Positions 60,983-64,000 of a stretch of 64,000 bases of DNA are shown here, piece by piece (the stretch's first letter is position 1; each line of letters begins with the position of its first letter). The stretch is from Paenibacillus agilis (lineage in GTDB: Bacteria > Bacillota > Bacilli > Paenibacillales > Paenibacillaceae), in assembly GCF_007786455.1 (NCBI RefSeq), contig NZ_VNJK01000002.1, positions 248,001 to 312,000 of the forward strand. The letters are read 5' to 3'. Below the pieces are notes generated by a model. It was given only the letters and a program-made list of their open reading frames with translations, was not told the origin of the DNA and made no database searches. The position numbers and the translations under genes were made by a program.

Positions 60983-62740
60983 CTAAAGCTTAAACTTCTG
61001 CATTTCCGCATTCATGTCCTTCATTTTGCTGCCCAACCAAGCAGCTGTGCTCGCCATCTCCTCCACACTTGCCAGCTGCTCTTCCGAAGAGGCAGCAATG
61101 CTTTGTGCGTTATCAGCTGCATCCTTTGCAATCGCGGCCAAGCCGTTCATCGAAGCAGATACTTGCTCTGTACCAGCCGACATCTCTTCTGAAGCGGCAG
61201 ATACTTCTTGAATATGCTCCGCTACACGCTGAACCGCCTCATGCAAGCTCTCAAATTGTTCACCAGCATCTCGTGCAATCTTCGTGCCCGTTTGTATTTC
61301 ATCCGCACTGCGCCCCATCGTTACCGATAACTGTTTTGTCTGAACGATAACGGATTGAAGCTGTCCACCAATCTGCTCTGCAGCTTGACCGGTCTGTTCC
61401 GCTAGCTTCCTCACCTCATGTGCGACTACAGCAAAGCCCTTGCCGTGTTCCCCCGCTCGTGCAGCCTCAATAGAAGCGTTTAAGGCAAGCAGGTTAGTTT
61501 GCCTTGCTATCTGCTGAATGGAAGATACGATTGCTTCGATCTGCTGGGATTGCCCAGCTAACTGATTCGCCTGCTCAGAAGACTCATGAGCAGCCACCTG
61601 AATACGATTCATCTGCGCAATCGTCTGCTTAATCCTATCACTGCCCTGCTCTACCGTCGCTGAAGCATCACTACTCATTTCCGATACGATCAACGCCGAC
61701 TCCGCGATACGTTGAATCCCGATCGATACCTCTTCCATGGCGACCTTACTGTCTTCAACAGTTGCCAAATGTGTATTCGAACCTGTTGCCACTTCCTCAA
61801 CCGCTGCTGCAACATGTTGAGCCGATTGAGCATTTTGATCAGAAATAATCGCCAACTGTTCCGCAGATGCAGTAACTTGCTCGGTTGTCTCTCTTACATC
61901 AGCCGTAATTTTACGCAAAGCTTGAACCATTTGATTAAAGGACTGTGCGAGTTGGCCAATTTCATCTTTGGATGAATTCGTTACAGATACGGTAAGATCG
62001 CCTTGAGCTGCTTCCTGTGAAATTTTAGTCAGCTGCTTAAGCGGTCCTACCATCCGGCGAATCAGCAGAACAAATACCACCATAATACCCAAGCCCGTAG
62101 CTACACCTACGCCTGCTGTCTTCCACAAAATAGTGTCTAGTTCAGCATCGATCGTGTCGTAATTGAAATCGACCGCAAATAGTGCCACCACTTCCTGCTG
62201 TTCATTACGAATTGTAGTCATCGTCGTAATCCATTTGCCACCTAGATCCTGATACACATCACTAATAGCAAAGCCATTACGAAGCAACTCGTCCTCCGTT
62301 TGCATCCACTCAGCTGGAAGGACATATAATTGCCCTGGCTGTACGCCGCTGTCTTTTATAAACTCCGTGTTAGCATGCAGCAATCGCTTGTACGTCTTTC
62401 CATCTTTCTGTGTGTCCTCTGGCAGCAGCAGGTAGCTGTTACTTATGAAGCCATCTCGAACCATATTATTGAGGTTATCGCTAATCCACTCGATATTTTC
62501 GTCTTTCAAATACTGCTCAAGCTTCAGCTTGTCCAGCTTCGCCTCTGCACCTATGATGCCTTCCAATTCAACCTCAGCTTGCTTCGTTAATGTCTTATGT
62601 AATTCCGTAAGCTCGTTATAGTAAATCCCTCTTTCTGCTACATAACTATAGCCAGTAAGAATACTGGTAAGCGTAACAATAAGGGCAAAAATACTTAACG
62701 CAGACTTCACCACGATACTCTTGGAAATAAAGCCTCGCAT
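60983..62740 (-). CDS. Methyl-accepting chemotaxis protein
   Basis: 585 residues. Membrane helix near 12-33, extracytosolic sensor of about 170 residues (roughly 35-205, Cache-like), second helix near 210-230, HAMP ([24 protein letters not shown]), then a long signalling coiled coil with the hairpin tip [33 protein letters not shown]. Receptor for an unknown ligand feeding CheA. GGAGGGG precedes ATG 62740. No che genes nearby; its terminator was not seen. Confidence 0.94.
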   Translation of the reverse strand: MRGFISKSIVVKSALSIFALIVTLTSILTGYSYVAERGIYYNELTELHKTLTKQAEVELEGIIGAEAKLDKLKLEQYLKDENIEWISDNLNNMVRDGFISNSYLLLPEDTQKDGKTYKRLLHANTEFIKDSGVQPGQLYVLPAEWMQTEDELLRNGFAISDVYQDLGGKWITTMTTIRNEQQEVVALFAVDFNYDTIDAELDTILWKTAGVGVATGLGIMVVFVLLIRRMVGPLKQLTKISQEAAQGDLTVSVTNSSKDEIGQLAQSFNQMVQALRKITADVRETTEQVTASAEQLAIISDQNAQSAQHVAAAVEEVATGSNTHLATVEDSKVAMEEVSIGIQRIAESALIVSEMSSDASATVEQGSDRIKQTIAQMNRIQVAAHESSEQANQLAGQSQQIEAIVSSIQQIARQTNLLALNASIEAARAGEHGKGFAVVAHEVRKLAEQTGQAAEQIGGQLQSVIVQTKQLSVTMGRSADEIQTGTKIARDAGEQFESLHEAVQRVAEHIQEVSAASEEMSAGTEQVSASMNGLAAIAKDAADNAQSIAASSEEQLASVEEMASTAAWLGSKMKDMNAEMQKFKL

Positions 62741-63007
62741 TATAACCCCTCCATGCTCACAATCATAAAATCCCTTTTTCTTGAGATATCCTATTTATGT
62801 GTTCAGTTTTATAGTAATATATCGACATTATTCGACAAATATTAATACTTTTGCGAACTTTCTTTACTTCTAAGTTAGAGCATTCCCTTAGAATTGATTA
62901 CTGTTGCAGCCGCCCTTTATCAAGCGCAGCAACAACATTTTCTTGCTAATGGCATTAAATCGCCTAATCTTCTTAAACAAATTTAAGTAGGTTTAAACAA
63001 TGAAAAA
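62741..63007. other. Intergenic upstream of the chemoreceptor gene, nothing recognised
   Basis: AT-rich; likely carries the chemoreceptor promoter. Chemoreceptors are often sigma-D controlled but no convincing TAAA-N15-GCCGATAT match was found by eye. Confidence 0.35.
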
Positions 63008-63038
63008 CAAAAAAACGCCTTCCCCTCTGGGAAAGCGT
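63008..63038 (-). terminator. Intrinsic terminator of the purine permease gene
   Basis: ACGCTTTCCC-AGA-GGGGAAGGCGT followed by TTTTTTTG on the minus strand, about 20 bases after the stop at 63059. Confidence 0.9.
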
Positions 63039-63058
63039 CCTTTATGCTCTTTATTTTA

Positions 63059-64000
63059 TTAATGCGCTGGGAAATAGACCATTTGCAGTGCAAAAATGAC
63101 ACCGAAAATATAAAGCAGTGGATGTACCTCGCGTCCTTTGCCGTTGAACAGCTTCATCACTGGATACGTAATAAATCCAATTGCGATACCTGTTGCAATG
63201 CTGGACGTCAATGGCATGCTCACAATAATTGCGAACGCCGGGAATGCTTCATCGAACTGATTCCACTTAATACGCGCCAAGCCATCCATCATAAAGCAGC
63301 CAACAATGATTAGCGCCGGTGCCGTAATAGCCGGCAAGCCAGAAATCGCTTGAATGACTGGAGCGAAGAACAAGGATACCCCGAACATAATCGCTACCAC
63401 AACGGTAGTCAAACCTGTACGTCCACCTGCCGCTACACCTGCGGATGACTCAATGTATGCTGTACATGGAGTTGTACCCATAACTGAACCCGCTGTTGTT
63501 GCGAAGGCATCTGCCATAAGCGCCTGCTTCGTGCGCGGTAGCTTGCCATCTTTCATAATTCCTGCTTGCTCAGCAACACCAATCATCGTACCCGTTGTAT
63601 CGAAAATCGTTACTAGCAAAAATGCAAATACGACTGTGTATAGACCGTGTGTAAATACACCTTGTACATCTAGGTCAAACAAAACAGGTGCTGTCGGCAA
63701 AGATACAACGCCTGCATCAAAGTTCAACAGACCCATAAAGCTACCTACGATAGCGGTAACTGCCATACCGACGAACAACGCGCCTTTTACGTTGCGAACC
63801 ATCAAGATCAGTGTCACAAGAAGACCCAACAACGTCAAGATCGTAACAGGCTGATGCAGATCCCCAAAGCCAACCATTGTCGCTTCATTTGGAACAACGA
63901 TACCTGAAGATTTCAAACCTAGAAAAGCGATAAACAATCCTATTCCCGCCGTAATACCGAACTTCAATGCTGGCGGAATCGCTGCGATCAACATTTCGCG
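63059..64000 (-). CDS. NCS2-family purine permease, N-terminal part beyond the window
   Basis: About 314 residues of the C-terminal part; the frame stays open to the window edge, so the start lies outside. NCS2 features: FDTTGTMIGVAEQAGI, AFATTAGSVMGTTPCTAYIESSAGVAAGGRTGLTTVVVA and ALIIVGCFMMDGLARIKWNQFDEAFPAFAIIVSMPLTSSIATGIAIGFITYPVMKLF, typical of the PbuG/PbuO hypoxanthine-guanine-adenine permeases. Homologues often have guanine riboswitches; its leader cannot be seen here. Confidence 0.9.
   Translation of the reverse strand, partial: REMLIAAIPPALKFGITAGIGLFIAFLGLKSSGIVVPNEATMVGFGDLHQPVTILTLLGLLVTLILMVRNVKGALFVGMAVTAIVGSFMGLLNFDAGVVSLPTAPVLFDLDVQGVFTHGLYTVVFAFLLVTIFDTTGTMIGVAEQAGIMKDGKLPRTKQALMADAFATTAGSVMGTTPCTAYIESSAGVAAGGRTGLTTVVVAIMFGVSLFFAPVIQAISGLPAITAPALIIVGCFMMDGLARIKWNQFDEAFPAFAIIVSMPLTSSIATGIAIGFITYPVMKLFNGKGREVHPLLYIFGVIFALQMVYFPAH

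Overview
The window looks like a chromosomal segment of a low-to-mid GC, endospore-former-type Firmicute, most probably a Paenibacillus or close relative. Reasons seen in the sequence: strong AGGAGG-type ribosome binding sites, a T-box in front of serS, a purine riboswitch, SLH-anchored exoenzymes, a ComQ/ComP-like pair, a ubiquitous-type Fur box, and ECF-transporter, HrpB and EetA/EetB-type genes. No transposase, phage, CRISPR array, tRNA or rRNA was recognised. Species cannot be fixed without a search.

Layout. 0-2 kb: a SEDS-family (FtsW/RodA-like) membrane protein with a PadR regulator. 2-12 kb (minus strand): type III polyketide synthase, UbiA-type prenyltransferase, class III aminotransferase, U32 protein with a four-Cys motif, EcfT-EcfA2-EcfA1, EetB and EetA. 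12-18.5 kb: ApbE flavin transferase, a Dcu C4-dicarboxylate carrier, a 54-residue membrane peptide, a ring-cleaving dioxygenase, then an FMN-binding lipoprotein and an FAD fumarate-reductase-like lipoprotein. 18.7-23.3 kb: ComP-like kinase, ComQ-like isoprenyl transferase with no recognisable comX or comA, and a formate/nitrite channel. 23.5-27.1 kb: two tandem related proteins ending in WWE, a lipoprotein, and a riboswitch-controlled FAD dehydrogenase. 27.6-38.8 kb: a LytTR regulator fused to a degenerate ABC domain with its ABC exporter, YciI, YjiH, two MFS carriers, a metallo-hydrolase and an aminoglycoside-phosphotransferase-like kinase. 39.5-48.7 kb: HrpB helicase, S9 peptidase, and an ssuADCB sulfonate operon behind an attenuator-like leader. 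48.9-64 kb: a PH-like membrane protein, two tandem SLH serine hydrolases, an OmpR/HK two-component system, a YjeM-type permease, a Fur-controlled heme monooxygenase, serS with T-box, a chemoreceptor, and the start-truncated NCS2 purine permease.

How it fits together. The 6-18.5 kb genes resemble the flavin-based extracellular electron transfer and extracytosolic reductase systems described in Listeria: quinone prenylation (UbiA), EetA/EetB, an ECF module, ApbE, and a fumarate reductase that here is split into an FMN lipoprotein and an FAD lipoprotein. Near-palindromic TGTGA-N6-TCACA boxes (Fnr/Crp type) precede the U32 gene, the reductase gene and the formate/nitrite channel, suggesting one anaerobic regulon. 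The ComQP pair beside it lacks its peptide, and the ssu leader carries mutually exclusive hairpins; these are the two most testable novelties. Two families of short palindrome-ended repeats (about 190 bp and 177 bp, two copies each) lie in the long intergenic gaps.
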